Positions 28,708-34,865 of a stretch of DNA of 34,865 bases are shown here, piece by piece. Position 1 is the first letter of the stretch. The number at the start of each line of letters is the position of its first letter. Position numbers and translations under genes: made by a program. The stretch spans positions 1 to 34,865 of the forward strand of contig DHVS01000002.1 of assembly GCA_002412795.1 (NCBI GenBank), given 5' to 3'. This stretch comes from a bacterium UBP2_UBA5202. Lineage in GTDB: Bacteria > Edwardsbacteria > AC1 > EtOH8. The notes beneath the pieces were generated by a model. That model ran no database searches, had not been told where the DNA came from, and saw only the letters and a list, made by a program, of their open reading frames with translations.

Positions 28708-29223
28708 TCAGATCAGATCTTTTAAGCTTATTTTCAGTTTTTCCACCGCCTGATGGTAGTTGGCCTTGACGCTGCCTTCGGTCCTGCCGGTGATCTTGGC
28801 GATCTCCTCGTGTTTGAATCCCTCGTACTGGCGCATCACGAAGACCATCTTCTGTTTGTAGGGCAGTTGGCCGACCGCCTTCTTGACCGCCCTGACCTTA
28901 TCGCTGTCCTGCCAGTCGGGGGCCGCCGGTTCCGGTATCTCGTCCAGGGAGATGGAGCTGAAGACCTCTTTCTTGCGCCAGCTGGATCCCAGATTAATGG
29001 CTATCCGGTACAGCCAGGTCTTGATCTCGGATTGCCCCCTAAAGTTATCCAGCCCCTTGTAAGCCCTGATGAACACCTCCTGGGTAAGGTCCTTGGCATC
29101 CTCAACATTTCCGGTCAGCCGGTAACACAGGCGGTAGATGGCCTGGCTGTTGGATGTTATAACCTCTTTTAGGTCATACGTTTGAGGCTCTGGTGGTATG
29201 TTCTTGTCTGTCTGATCGATCAT
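28708..29223 (-). CDS. RNA polymerase ECF sigma factor (RpoE-like)
   Basis: A 171-residue ECF sigma factor. Region 2 at about 24-88 includes AIYRLCYRLTGNVEDAKDLT, then QEVFIRAYKGLDNFRG and WLYRIAINLGSSWRKK; region 4 at about 113-166 contains LPYKQKMVFVMRQYEGFKHE and the HTH EIAKITGRTEGSVKANYHQA. First gene of the stress operon (sigma, anti-sigma, two Spy-like proteins). An E. coli sigmaE-like promoter element (AAACCTT-N15-GTCTAA) just upstream suggests autoregulation. Start at ATG 29223; no strong Shine-Dalgarno. Confident family call; inducing signal unknown, with metal or envelope stress suggested by the partners. Confidence 0.92.
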   Translation of the reverse strand: MIDQTDKNIPPEPQTYDLKEVITSNSQAIYRLCYRLTGNVEDAKDLTQEVFIRAYKGLDNFRGQSEIKTWLYRIAINLGSSWRKKEVFSSISLDEIPEPAAPDWQDSDKVRAVKKAVGQLPYKQKMVFVMRQYEGFKHEEIAKITGRTEGSVKANYHQAVEKLKISLKDLI

Positions 29224-29237
29224 CTGCTTACAAAGTA

Positions 29238-29265
29238 TTAGACTGCTTTACCGGTGAAAAGGTTT
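29238..29265 (-). promoter_or_regulatory. Candidate autoregulated ECF promoter
   Basis: Minus strand AAACCTT (29265-29259), 15-base spacer, GTCTAA (29243-29238). This compares with the E. coli sigmaE consensus GGAACTT-N15/16-GTCTAA. The leader would be only about 8 nt. Confidence 0.4.
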
Positions 29266-29274
29266 ATTGTTGGT

Positions 29275-29308
29275 AAACAAAAAACGCCCCGCATAAACGG
29301 GGCGTTTT
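29275..29308 (-). terminator. Rho-independent terminator of the beta-barrel gene
   Basis: Perfect 11-bp stem AAAACGCCCCG (29281-29291) / CGGGGCGTTTT (29298-29308), 6-base loop, with the minus-strand tail TTTTGTTTACC. It lies 13 bases from the barrel stop codon. Confidence 0.92.
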
Positions 29309-29321
29309 AAAGAAGGCCGGA

Positions 29322-29828
29322 TTAGAACTTGAAGGAAACGCCGGCCGCCAGATAGAACGGATACCCCAAACGGGCGGTGCCCACCATGGTCGGGCTGAAG
29401 TCATAGTTGCAGCCCAAGGCTCCGCCTAAGAACATGGAACTGGCGGTGGCATCATAGCCATACCAGCTGGTATAACCGGGTTTATACTTTTCGTCAAAGG
29501 AGACGATGTCATAACCCATCACCAAACCGGCGAACGGATCAAACTTTTCGCCCGGCTTGAAGTGGTAGTTGGCCTGGGCGCCGATCGCAATGTAGGTGTA
29601 GGTATATTCCGCCCAATAATAATCGTATGACTCTGACGACCAGCCAAGGATGGCGCCGCCGCTGATCTTCTCATGGAACCCGTATTCGAACTGTCCGCCC
29701 AGCATCAGATCATGCCATCCCAGACCCACCAGCGGACCGACGTATTTTTGGCCCATCTTGTAGCCCGCGGCCGAGGCCATGCCGGCCATCACCGCCACCA
29801 GTAATAATACCACTGCCAGTTTCTTCAT
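29322..29828 (-). CDS. Small outer-membrane beta-barrel protein
   Basis: A 168-residue exported protein: signal peptide 1-21 (LAVVLLLVAVMAGMASA), then alternating aromatic/hydrophobic strands with Gly/Tyr-rich turns (GGQFEYGFHEKISGGAILGW, YTYTYIAIGAQANYHFK) and the terminal strand YLAAGVSFKF, ending in Phe as required for BAM recognition. Estimated eight strands, OmpA/OmpW-like size. AAGGAGAAAC stands before the ATG. A promoter is predicted at 29890-29918 and a terminator at 29275-29308, so it is monocistronic. Function is not deducible. Confidence 0.85.
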   Translation of the reverse strand: MKKLAVVLLLVAVMAGMASAAGYKMGQKYVGPLVGLGWHDLMLGGQFEYGFHEKISGGAILGWSSESYDYYWAEYTYTYIAIGAQANYHFKPGEKFDPFAGLVMGYDIVSFDEKYKPGYTSWYGYDATASSMFLGGALGCNYDFSPTMVGTARLGYPFYLAAGVSFKF

Positions 29829-29889
29829 GCCTGTTTCTCCTTTTAGTTAGTTATGGTTTGTGGATTTATTTTTTCGTATCAACCATGAT

Positions 29890-29918
29890 AGTTTATAACA
29901 ACTTGCGTCAAAAGTCAA
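29890..29918 (-). promoter_or_regulatory. Sigma-70-like promoter of the beta-barrel gene
   Basis: Minus strand TTGACT (29918-29913), 17-base spacer, TAAACT (29895-29890), giving a leader of about 55 nt with an AAGGAGAAAC ribosome site. Confidence 0.5.
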
Positions 29919-29991
29919 GACTATGGCCTCAAAATACAAAAATAATAATAACTATTCAGACCTTGATTGTAAAGGATTTGTTTGTCAACCG

Positions 29992-30146
29992 TATTGCCAC
30001 GACCTTCAGGTCGTGGTTTGCAATTATATTAAATCCGGTGGGCTTTAGCCCCAGAGAAGTTCAGAATGTGGATTCGCAATCCGGGGTTGAAACCCCAAGA
30101 GATTTTTTCCGGTCCTTCAGCCACGAGCTAAAGCTCGTGGCAATGG
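29992..30146. mobile_element. MITE/REP-like element with four small-loop hairpins
   Basis: A ~155-bp element with imperfect terminal inverted repeats (ATTGCCACGACCTTCAGGTC... / reverse complement of ...AGCTCGTGGCAAT, 20 of 24 bases). It contains four hairpins, each with a 2-base loop: CCACGACCT/AGGTCGTGG (29997-30016), GGGCT/AGCCC (30040-30051), GGGGTT/AACCCC (30083-30096), CCACGAGCT/AGCTCGTGG (30121-30140). No open reading frame of note. It fills most of the 420-base gap between the beta-barrel gene and the 31-residue gene; the rest holds the barrel promoter and a terminator. A truncated end copy occurs at 18265-18281. Confidence 0.65.
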
Positions 30147-30199
30147 AAATAGAATAATTACCGCAAAAAAAGATGCCATTTTCCACTGTCTGAACAATA

Positions 30200-30240
30200 C
30201 AAAAATAAATGGGCAGTTCCCCATAATGGGAAACTGCCCA
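30200..30240 (-). terminator. Rho-independent terminator after the AURKAIP1/COX24-type gene
   Basis: TGGGCAGTTCCCC (30210-30222) pairs with GGGAAACTGCCCA (30228-30240), one mismatch. The minus-strand tail is TTTATTTTTG. It lies 10 bases past the stop codon and ends the HU transcription unit. Confidence 0.88.
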
Positions 30241-30250
30241 GGACAAAGTG

Positions 30251-30346
30251 CTAACGGATCTTCTTCTTGTGCCGGTTGGCGCGGAGCCTCTTTTTGCGCT
30301 TGTGGGTGGCCATCTTGTGTCCTTTTTTCTTTTTACCGCAGGGCAT
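30251..30346 (-). CDS. 31-residue AURKAIP1/COX24-domain ribosomal-type protein
   Basis: A very short, extremely basic protein that reads MPCGKKKKGHKMATHKRKK then RLRANRHKKKIR. The MATHKRKKR-R-NRHKK core is the hallmark of bacterial AURKAIP1/COX24 (DUF1713)-type proteins, relatives of the mitochondrial ribosomal protein mS38. By analogy it should bind the small ribosomal subunit. AGAGGAAGAAAGG precedes the ATG. It begins 35 bp after the HU gene and ends at a terminator, so HU and this gene are probably co-transcribed. It is too short for usual gene-length cut-offs and is easily missed. Confidence 0.88.
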   Translation of the reverse strand: MPCGKKKKGHKMATHKRKKRLRANRHKKKIR

Positions 30347-30381
30347 AAAAAACCTTTCTTCCTCTGTATTCTAAAATGAAT

Positions 30382-30663
30382 TTATTTTTGCATTACCATG
30401 GCTTTGAGTTCGTTGGAGGCCTGGAAGACCGGGGTCAGCCGGGCCGGTATCTGGACCGTCTCGGTGGGGCGCCGGGGGTTGCGGGCCAGCCGGGGCTTGC
30501 GCTCCTTGATCTTGAAGCGCCCGAATCCCCTGATCTCGATGTTCTTCCCCTCGGACAGCGTCTGCATGATGGAATCCAAAAACGAATCAACGATGATCTT
30601 GGCGTCGCGCTGGGTAAAACCGGTTTTGTCGCAGACTATCTTCACCAGGTCGGCCTTAGTCAT
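30382..30663 (-). CDS. HU/IHF-family DNA-binding protein
   Basis: A 93-residue nucleoid protein. The N-terminal helices (MTKADLVKIVCDKTGFTQRD) and the DNA-binding arm (GFGRFKIKERKPRLARNPRR, 47-66) are canonical, with RNPRRPTETVQIPARLTPVF leading into the last strand. The proline in the arm tip (IPAR) is normal for HU/IHF. AGGAGG stands exactly 7 nt before the ATG and a TATAAT (30696-30701) lies upstream. It bends DNA and compacts the nucleoid. Downstream is the 31-residue ribosomal-type gene. Confidence 0.95.
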   Translation of the reverse strand: MTKADLVKIVCDKTGFTQRDAKIIVDSFLDSIMQTLSEGKNIEIRGFGRFKIKERKPRLARNPRRPTETVQIPARLTPVFQASNELKAMVMQK

Positions 30664-30695
30664 GGAATTTCCTCCTTTTGGTGCGCTGTATGGAT

Positions 30696-30701
30696 ATTAT
30701 A
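30696..30701 (-). promoter_or_regulatory. TATAAT -10 box of the HU gene
   Basis: Perfect TATAAT on the minus strand, about 33 nt before the HU ATG. No good -35 hexamer stands at 16-18 bases, so another factor or an extended context may be used. Confidence 0.45.
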
Positions 30702-30715
30702 AGCTGAATGATCTG

Positions 30716-30934
30716 TCAGTGACAGCTCCCGCAGTTATGCGAAGAGCAACTGTGGCATCCGGACTTGGAAGACGAGGAAACAAAACCGCTCTGGCTCTTG
30801 CAGCCAAAGGCTGAAAATAGTTTTTCCACCGTTGTGCTTTGGCATTCCGGGCACTTGGGATCGGGATCGGAAGCCCTCATTAACTGGTCAAATTTGTGCT
30901 GACACTGCCGGCACTCGAATTCGTATATCGGCAT
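30716..30934 (-). CDS. FmdB-family zinc-ribbon protein with Cys-rich tail
   Basis: A 72-residue protein. The FmdB/CxxC_CxxC_SSSS zinc ribbon MPIYEFECRQC (C8, C11) pairs with CPEC (C28, C31). A Ser-rich stretch then leads to a C-terminal tail GCHSCSSHNCGSCH with five more metal-binding-type residues. I chose ATG 30934 because the family starts with MPxYEF and a near-perfect promoter puts transcription start on this ATG; upstream in-frame codons have no ribosome site. Function of the family is poorly known (putative regulatory or scaffold zinc protein). Confidence 0.87.
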   Translation of the reverse strand: MPIYEFECRQCQHKFDQLMRASDPDPKCPECQSTTVEKLFSAFGCKSQSGFVSSSSKSGCHSCSSHNCGSCH

Positions 30935-30940
30935 ATTATT

Positions 30941-30969
30941 ATAATACAACGAATTAGGGAATTTGTCAA
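30941..30969 (-). promoter_or_regulatory. Sigma-70 promoter of fmdB-like gene, leaderless
   Basis: Minus strand TTGACA (30969-30964), 17-base spacer, TATTAT (30946-30941), then 6 bases and the ATG at 30934. With the usual 7-base distance the transcription start is the A of ATG, so translation would be leaderless. Confidence 0.72.
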
Positions 30970-31031
30970 TATGTTTTTTTATAAATTTCAAATATTTAGC
31001 AGGAACCCCGCCGGGGAGATATGCCCCTTTG

Positions 31032-31107
31032 CCCACGAAACACACGAAATAATGCGAAAAAATAATTACTTTTTAGAATCTATTTTGTGCCTTAGTGTTT
31101 TTGTGGC
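31032..31107. repeat. Dispersed repeats between fmdB-like and GT9 genes
   Basis: CCCACGAAACACACGAAA at 31032-31049 and TTTGTGCCTTAGTGTTTTTG followed by TGGC at 31084-31107. The second is a copy of the inverted repeat that flanks the GxxExxY gene (12635-12659). Nothing else was seen in this gap. Confidence 0.55.
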
Positions 31108-31122
31108 AAAAATGTCCCGTGG

Positions 31123-32184
31123 CTACGCCAGCGCTTCCAGCATTTTAAGGGCATGGCTCTGGGGGAAATCAACTTTATGTTTGAACTCCACTATCTGCAG
31201 GCTTTCCCCTGGCTCGGGCATTCCCCTTTCCCCCTGATGCGCTGAGATCAGGCAGGGAACCTTCAGCAGATAAGCCAGCGAGAACAGGTCGTTCTTGACG
31301 CCGATGAAGGCCTTGGCAAAGGACAGGGCGTCGGCCAGCTCCACCGTGGCCAGCGAGTTCAGAAGCAGGATGCCGGAAGGGTTGGCGGACTGGAGCTCGG
31401 GGCCGGGATTTATCAGCATCAGTTTTAGGCCGGAATGTTTTTGGGCCTGGTGCAGGAAATTTTCCAGGGACTGTCTTTTGAAGGCGGCGGCGTCCAGGGC
31501 TATCAGCTGCTGGCCTTTTTGCAGGCCCTCCACCCGCAGGCGCTCCTTGAACTCGCGCCGGCCCTCGGCGTCCACCAGCTTCGGCCAGACGATGGGATGA
31601 GCTGCCGCCTCCAGCCCCAAAAACCCCAGCATGGCAAAATTGCGCCGGGCCTCGTCGGCCGGAAGGTTCTCCTGGCGGATCATCACGTTCTTGAAGGGGT
31701 AACCGTCCCTGGAGAAAGCCCCGCAGCGCAGGCCGGGAACGGTCTGGTAAAAAAGATAATCCGTCAGCGGGCAGTCCCGGTAATTAAGGTTCAGCAGCAG
31801 GTCAAAGCGGCGGGACTTGATCAGCCCCTTAAGCCGTTTGAACTCGGCGCTGCCCCGTCCCTTTAACAGCTGGGGCCGGTAGTCTATGATCTCGTCCACC
31901 TCGTCGTCAAAATGCCACAGGCTGCGGCGGCCTTCGTCCAGCATCAGCGACAGCAGGCTGTCGGCATAGTGTTTGCGCAAGGCCCGGATGGCCGGCAGGG
32001 ACCAAAGCACCTCGCCCTCGGCCTGGGCCGGAAAGATCAGCACCCGCTTGGGCCGGCCGATGTGTTTGGCCAGCGGCAGCTGGGGAGGTCTCCCGAACCG
32101 CCGGGAAAGATCTATGGACAGGTCGGTGTAAAGTCCCACTTGTTTTTTCCTGTTTGTATTGCCCGGAGAATTTACTGATTGCAC
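31123..32184 (-). CDS. GT9 (heptosyltransferase-like) glycosyltransferase
   Basis: A 353-residue protein with the GT-B fold pattern of family 9. The N-terminal lobe begins with RVLIFPAQAEGEVLWSLPAIRAL, the usual 'IGD...l.Pal..L' motif with AEGEVLWS in place of IGDvvls. A central FDLLLNLNY strand and a C-terminal nucleotide-sugar site follow, where ALSFAKAFIGVKNDLFSLAYL replaces the usual A...VG.DTG..HLA. The odd NDLF in place of DTG suggests an altered donor site or a diverged subfamily. Residues 1-40 are polar and uncharacteristic, so the start is uncertain. Acts at the cytoplasmic membrane in LPS-core or related glycan assembly (family knowledge). Stands alone. Confidence 0.78.
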   Translation of the reverse strand: MQSVNSPGNTNRKKQVGLYTDLSIDLSRRFGRPPQLPLAKHIGRPKRVLIFPAQAEGEVLWSLPAIRALRKHYADSLLSLMLDEGRRSLWHFDDEVDEIIDYRPQLLKGRGSAEFKRLKGLIKSRRFDLLLNLNYRDCPLTDYLFYQTVPGLRCGAFSRDGYPFKNVMIRQENLPADEARRNFAMLGFLGLEAAAHPIVWPKLVDAEGRREFKERLRVEGLQKGQQLIALDAAAFKRQSLENFLHQAQKHSGLKLMLINPGPELQSANPSGILLLNSLATVELADALSFAKAFIGVKNDLFSLAYLLKVPCLISAHQGERGMPEPGESLQIVEFKHKVDFPQSHALKMLEALA

Positions 32185-32253
32185 AACAGCAGAATAATCC
32201 CGGATTATTTTATAAGGAAACCAGGAATACAGGAAGAACTCAGGATTTCCAAC

Positions 32254-32285
32254 ATTAGGGATTCATGGTTTCATGGATTCCTAAT
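32254..32285. repeat. Imperfect 14-bp hairpin 3' of lon
   Basis: ATTAGGGATTCATG / CATGGATTCCTAAT, 4-base loop, 12 of 14 pairs. It is 6 bases past the lon stop codon but has no T tract on the minus strand. A segment just beside it (taaggaaaccaggaatacag, 32212-32231) resembles a common dispersed intergenic repeat. Confidence 0.45.
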
Positions 32286-32290
32286 AAAGA

Positions 32291-34687
32291 TTACCTTTTG
32301 CTCCCCTTTGTGGCTGAAGAGGGTTTCCCCTTCCGGCGCCGGTCCTCAAAGGCCAGCTTCATCACCTGGTCCACCGTCTCGGCGTAATGGAACTGGAGTT
32401 TCTTCTTGACGTAATCCGGCACCTCCTCCAGGTCCTTCTGGTTCTGCTTGGGGATGATCACTTCCCTGATGCCGGCCCGCTGGGCGGCGATCACTTTTTC
32501 CTTGATCCCCCCCACCGGCATCACCTTGCCCCTCAGGGTTATCTCCCCGGTCATGGCCAGGTAGTGTTTGACCGGGCGGTTGGATAACAGCGATACCAGC
32601 GAGGCCGCCAGGGTCACCCCGGCCGAGGGCCCGTCCTTGGGGATGGCGCCGGAGGGAATGTGGACGTGGATGTCGTAGCGGTCGAAGAATTTGGGGTCCA
32701 CCTGGTATTTGGCGGCGTTGGAGCGGACATAGGACAGGGCGGCCATGGCCGACTCCTTCATCACCTCGCCCAGGCTGCCGGTCAGCTGCATCCCCTTCTT
32801 GCCCGGCATCTTGGTGGATTCGATGAACAGTATTTCCCCGCCCACCGAGGTCCAGGCCAGGCCGGTGGCCACCCCCACCTCTCCGGCCCGCTCGGCCAGC
32901 TCGGGAAAGATCTTCTGGGGGCCCAGCAGGTCCGGCAGCACTGCCGGGGTTATCACCCGCTTCTTGTCCTTGCCCGAGGCCACGTCCTTGGCTATCTTGC
33001 GGCAGACCGAGGCGATCTCCCGCTCCAGGTTGCGGACCCCGGACTCGCGGGTGTATTCGGAGATGATCCTTCTGATGGTGGCTTCCGGGATCTCTATCTG
33101 CTCCGGCTTAAGCCCGTTCTCCTTGATCTGGCGGGGCACCAGATAATTCAGGGCGATCTGCAGTTTTTCCTCCTCGATGTAGCCGGAGAGCTCCAGCACC
33201 TCCATCCGGTCCTTTAGGGCCGAGGGAATGGGGTCGGTGATGTTGGCGGTGGTGATGAACATCACCTTGGACAGGTCGAAGGGCACGTCCAGATAGTGGT
33301 CGGCAAAGGAAAAATTCTGCTCGGGATCCAGCACCTCCAGCAGGGCCGCGGCCGGGTCGCCCCTAAAATCCTGGCCGATCTTGTCCACCTCGTCCAGCAT
33401 GAAAACCGGGTTGTTAGAGCCGCAGTTCTTTAGCCCCTGGATCACCCGGCCCGGCATGGAGCCGATGTAGGTGCGGCGGAAGCCCCGGATCTCGGCCTCG
33501 TCCCGCACCCCGCCCAGCGACATCCGGTAGAATTTGCGGCCCAAAGCCCGGGCGATGGAGCGGCCCAAGCTGGTCTTGCCCACCCCCGGCGGCCCCACAA
33601 AACAGAGGATCGGCCCCTTGGCGTCGTTCTTAAGCTTGCGCACCGCCAGGTACTCCACGATCCGGTCCTTGACCTTGACCAGGTCGTAGTGGTCCTGGTC
33701 CAGTATCTTGCGGGCTTCGATGATGTCCATGTTGTCCACGGTGGACTTGGTCCAGGGCAGGTTCAGCATCCAGTCTATATAGGTGCGGGAGACCGTGTAT
33801 TCCGCGGCGTGGGGGGGCATCCGGGCCATCCGCTCCAGCTCCTCCTTGGCGGCCTTCAGGGATTCGGGGCTTAGGCCTGCCTTTTCTATTTTGTCCCGCA
33901 GGGTGTTGATCTCCGCCGAGTACTCGTCGCCTTCGCCCAGCTCCCGCTGGATGGCCTTGATCTGCTCCCTTAAGAAGTAGTTGCGCTGGTCCTTGTCCAT
34001 CTCGGCCTTGACCTGGCCCCGGATCTTGTCGCCCAGTTCCAGGATGGACAGCTCCTTGGTCAGCATCGGGATCAGCTTTTCCAGGCGCTCCTTGGGCTCC
34101 ACCGTCTCCAGGATGGTCTGGCGCTCGGCCACGCTCAGGTTGAGGTTGGAGGCCACCAGATCGGCCAGCTTGGAGGGATCCTCCACGTTCAGGGCCACGG
34201 TCTGCAGTTCGTCCGGCAGATAGGGCGCCAGGTTGATGATCTTCTGGAACAGGCTGGAGACATTGCGCATCAGGGCCTCGGACTCGATGGTCTTCCGGGA
34301 CTTTTCCCTGATGACCTCCACCCTGGCCTTGAAATAAGGCTCGGTCTGGGTGAACTTGGCCAGCCGGATCCGGTTAAGCCCCTGGACCAGCAGGCGGATG
34401 CTGCCGTCGGGAAAGCGCAGCATCTTGATGATCAGGGCGGCGGTGCCGAACTGGTAGATCTCGTCCGGCTTGGGATCATCGGTGTCCTGGCGCACCTGGG
34501 TGCACAGGCCCACGATCTTGGAGCCAGTCAGCGCCTCGTCGGTCAGCTTGATCATCCGTTCGTTGGTGATCACCAGGGGGATGATCAGGTAGGGGTATAC
34601 CACCTGTCCCTTGACCGGCAGGATGGCCAGCTCGGTCGGGATCTTGATGTCCTTGTTTTCCTTGGTATCTTTGGTTTCTTCGGGCAT
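32291..34687 (-). CDS. lon: ATP-dependent Lon protease (LonA)
   Basis: A 798-residue LonA. Substrate-binding LON domain about 18-215, coiled-coil segment (EMDKDQRNYFLREQIKAIQR) about 225-300, AAA+ module with Walker A GPPGVGKT (365-372), Walker B VFMLDEVDKIG, and a C-terminal protease domain with the Ser688-Lys731 catalytic dyad (KDGPSAGVT; GGIKEKVIAAQ). Length and order match E. coli Lon (784; S679-K722, same 43-residue spacing). It degrades unfolded and regulatory proteins in the cytoplasm. Start ATG 34687 gives the usual MPEETKD-type N-terminus. No nearby partner; the promoter is not evident in the 178 bases before the window end. Confidence 0.97.
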   Translation of the reverse strand: MPEETKDTKENKDIKIPTELAILPVKGQVVYPYLIIPLVITNERMIKLTDEALTGSKIVGLCTQVRQDTDDPKPDEIYQFGTAALIIKMLRFPDGSIRLLVQGLNRIRLAKFTQTEPYFKARVEVIREKSRKTIESEALMRNVSSLFQKIINLAPYLPDELQTVALNVEDPSKLADLVASNLNLSVAERQTILETVEPKERLEKLIPMLTKELSILELGDKIRGQVKAEMDKDQRNYFLREQIKAIQRELGEGDEYSAEINTLRDKIEKAGLSPESLKAAKEELERMARMPPHAAEYTVSRTYIDWMLNLPWTKSTVDNMDIIEARKILDQDHYDLVKVKDRIVEYLAVRKLKNDAKGPILCFVGPPGVGKTSLGRSIARALGRKFYRMSLGGVRDEAEIRGFRRTYIGSMPGRVIQGLKNCGSNNPVFMLDEVDKIGQDFRGDPAAALLEVLDPEQNFSFADHYLDVPFDLSKVMFITTANITDPIPSALKDRMEVLELSGYIEEEKLQIALNYLVPRQIKENGLKPEQIEIPEATIRRIISEYTRESGVRNLEREIASVCRKIAKDVASGKDKKRVITPAVLPDLLGPQKIFPELAERAGEVGVATGLAWTSVGGEILFIESTKMPGKKGMQLTGSLGEVMKESAMAALSYVRSNAAKYQVDPKFFDRYDIHVHIPSGAIPKDGPSAGVTLAASLVSLLSNRPVKHYLAMTGEITLRGKVMPVGGIKEKVIAAQRAGIREVIIPKQNQKDLEEVPDYVKKKLQFHYAETVDQVMKLAFEDRRRKGKPSSATKGSKR

Positions 34688-34740
34688 GATATGTAATGCG
34701 TTCCTTAAGTTTTCTGTTTGAAGTTGGGACGTTATTTATT

Positions 34741-34812
34741 TGCCACAAAGCATGCACTGAGTGCCACGCTGAGTATGCCGAAGTGCGGGGCCGAAGTGAC
34801 ACTAAGACACAA
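34741..34812. repeat. Interrupted GCCACAAAG...ACACTAAGACAC repeat upstream of lon
   Basis: GCCACAAAG (34742-34750) and ACACTAAGACAC (34800-34811) are the two halves of the dispersed word seen at 12635-12654. They are separated by a ~50-base REP-like block (CTGAGTGCCACGCTGAGTAT, GCCGAAGTG twice). A further repeat word lies at 34822-34842 (ccaatttcccatttcctatt). No gene is visible between 34688 and the window end. Confidence 0.55.
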
Positions 34813-34865
34813 TCATAACTTCCAATTTCCCATTTCCTATTTACTGGACTTTGGCAAAATCAGGC

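Noticed and set aside
29829..30250. tRNA or small RNA gene in the hairpin-rich gap
   Set aside because: The hairpins have 2-base loops and do not fold into a cloverleaf; no T-loop (GTTCRA) motif or CCA end was found. TIR-like ends favour a mobile element.

Overview
The window looks like a chromosomal contig from an uncultivated diderm bacterium. My best guess is the candidate-phylum neighbourhood TA06 / WOR-3 / Edwardsbacteria; this is an inference from gene content, with no search run. Diderm evidence is an outer-membrane beta-barrel ending in Phe, a heptosyltransferase-like GT9, Spy/CpxP-like periplasmic proteins and Slt-type murein hydrolysis. Every gene I accept lies on the minus strand, so transcription runs from high to low coordinates. 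Most of the window is GC-rich, but a few small genes (DUF4238, GxxExxY, nucleotidyltransferase pair) are clearly AT-rich and look imported. Intergenic gaps are packed with short dispersed and palindromic repeats.

Layout from high to low coordinates. 34.7-29.3 kb: Lon protease, a GT9 glycosyltransferase, an FmdB zinc ribbon, HU, a 31-residue AURKAIP1/COX24-type basic protein and a small beta-barrel. 29.2-27.1 kb: an envelope/metal stress operon (ECF sigma factor, membrane anti-sigma candidate, two Met-rich Spy-like proteins). 27.0-19.1 kb: a type IV pilus minor-pilin locus. It is headed by a membrane-bound sensor fused directly to a sigma-54 activator, followed by a near-perfect -24/-12 promoter and then FimT-, PilV-, PilW- and PilX-like genes. 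The PilW-like protein is a 1051-residue giant carrying SdrD-like and beta-propeller-like domains. 18.9-16.1 kb: a JAMM metalloprotease, prfA and prmC.

15.9-4.3 kb is the most unusual part. Five subunits of an HcnABC / archaeal PDH1-type amine (proline- or hydroxyproline-type) dehydrogenase lie in collinear order (2Fe-2S, FAD/NAD oxidoreductase, 4Fe-4S, BFD [2Fe-2S], DadA-like oxidase). The series is interrupted by a nucleotidyltransferase pair, a GxxExxY gene flanked by inverted repeats, and a tandemly duplicated four-gene membrane cassette. Each cassette copy (about 3.3 kb) encodes an FN3 + DUF6754-like protein (D), a six-TM protein (C), a membrane-anchored extracytoplasmic Rossmann-like protein (B) and a second polytopic protein (A). 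Order, lengths and motifs are conserved between copies. I know of no function for it and consider it the best candidate for an undescribed system: a membrane complex duplicated to form two specialised versions. A strong terminator abuts the last redox gene.

4.0-0 kb: a TPR-Slt lytic transglycosylase overlapping an NHL-repeat/FlgD-Ig protein, then a truncated AT-rich DUF4238 gene at the edge. I saw no rRNA, tRNA, CRISPR array or transposase.
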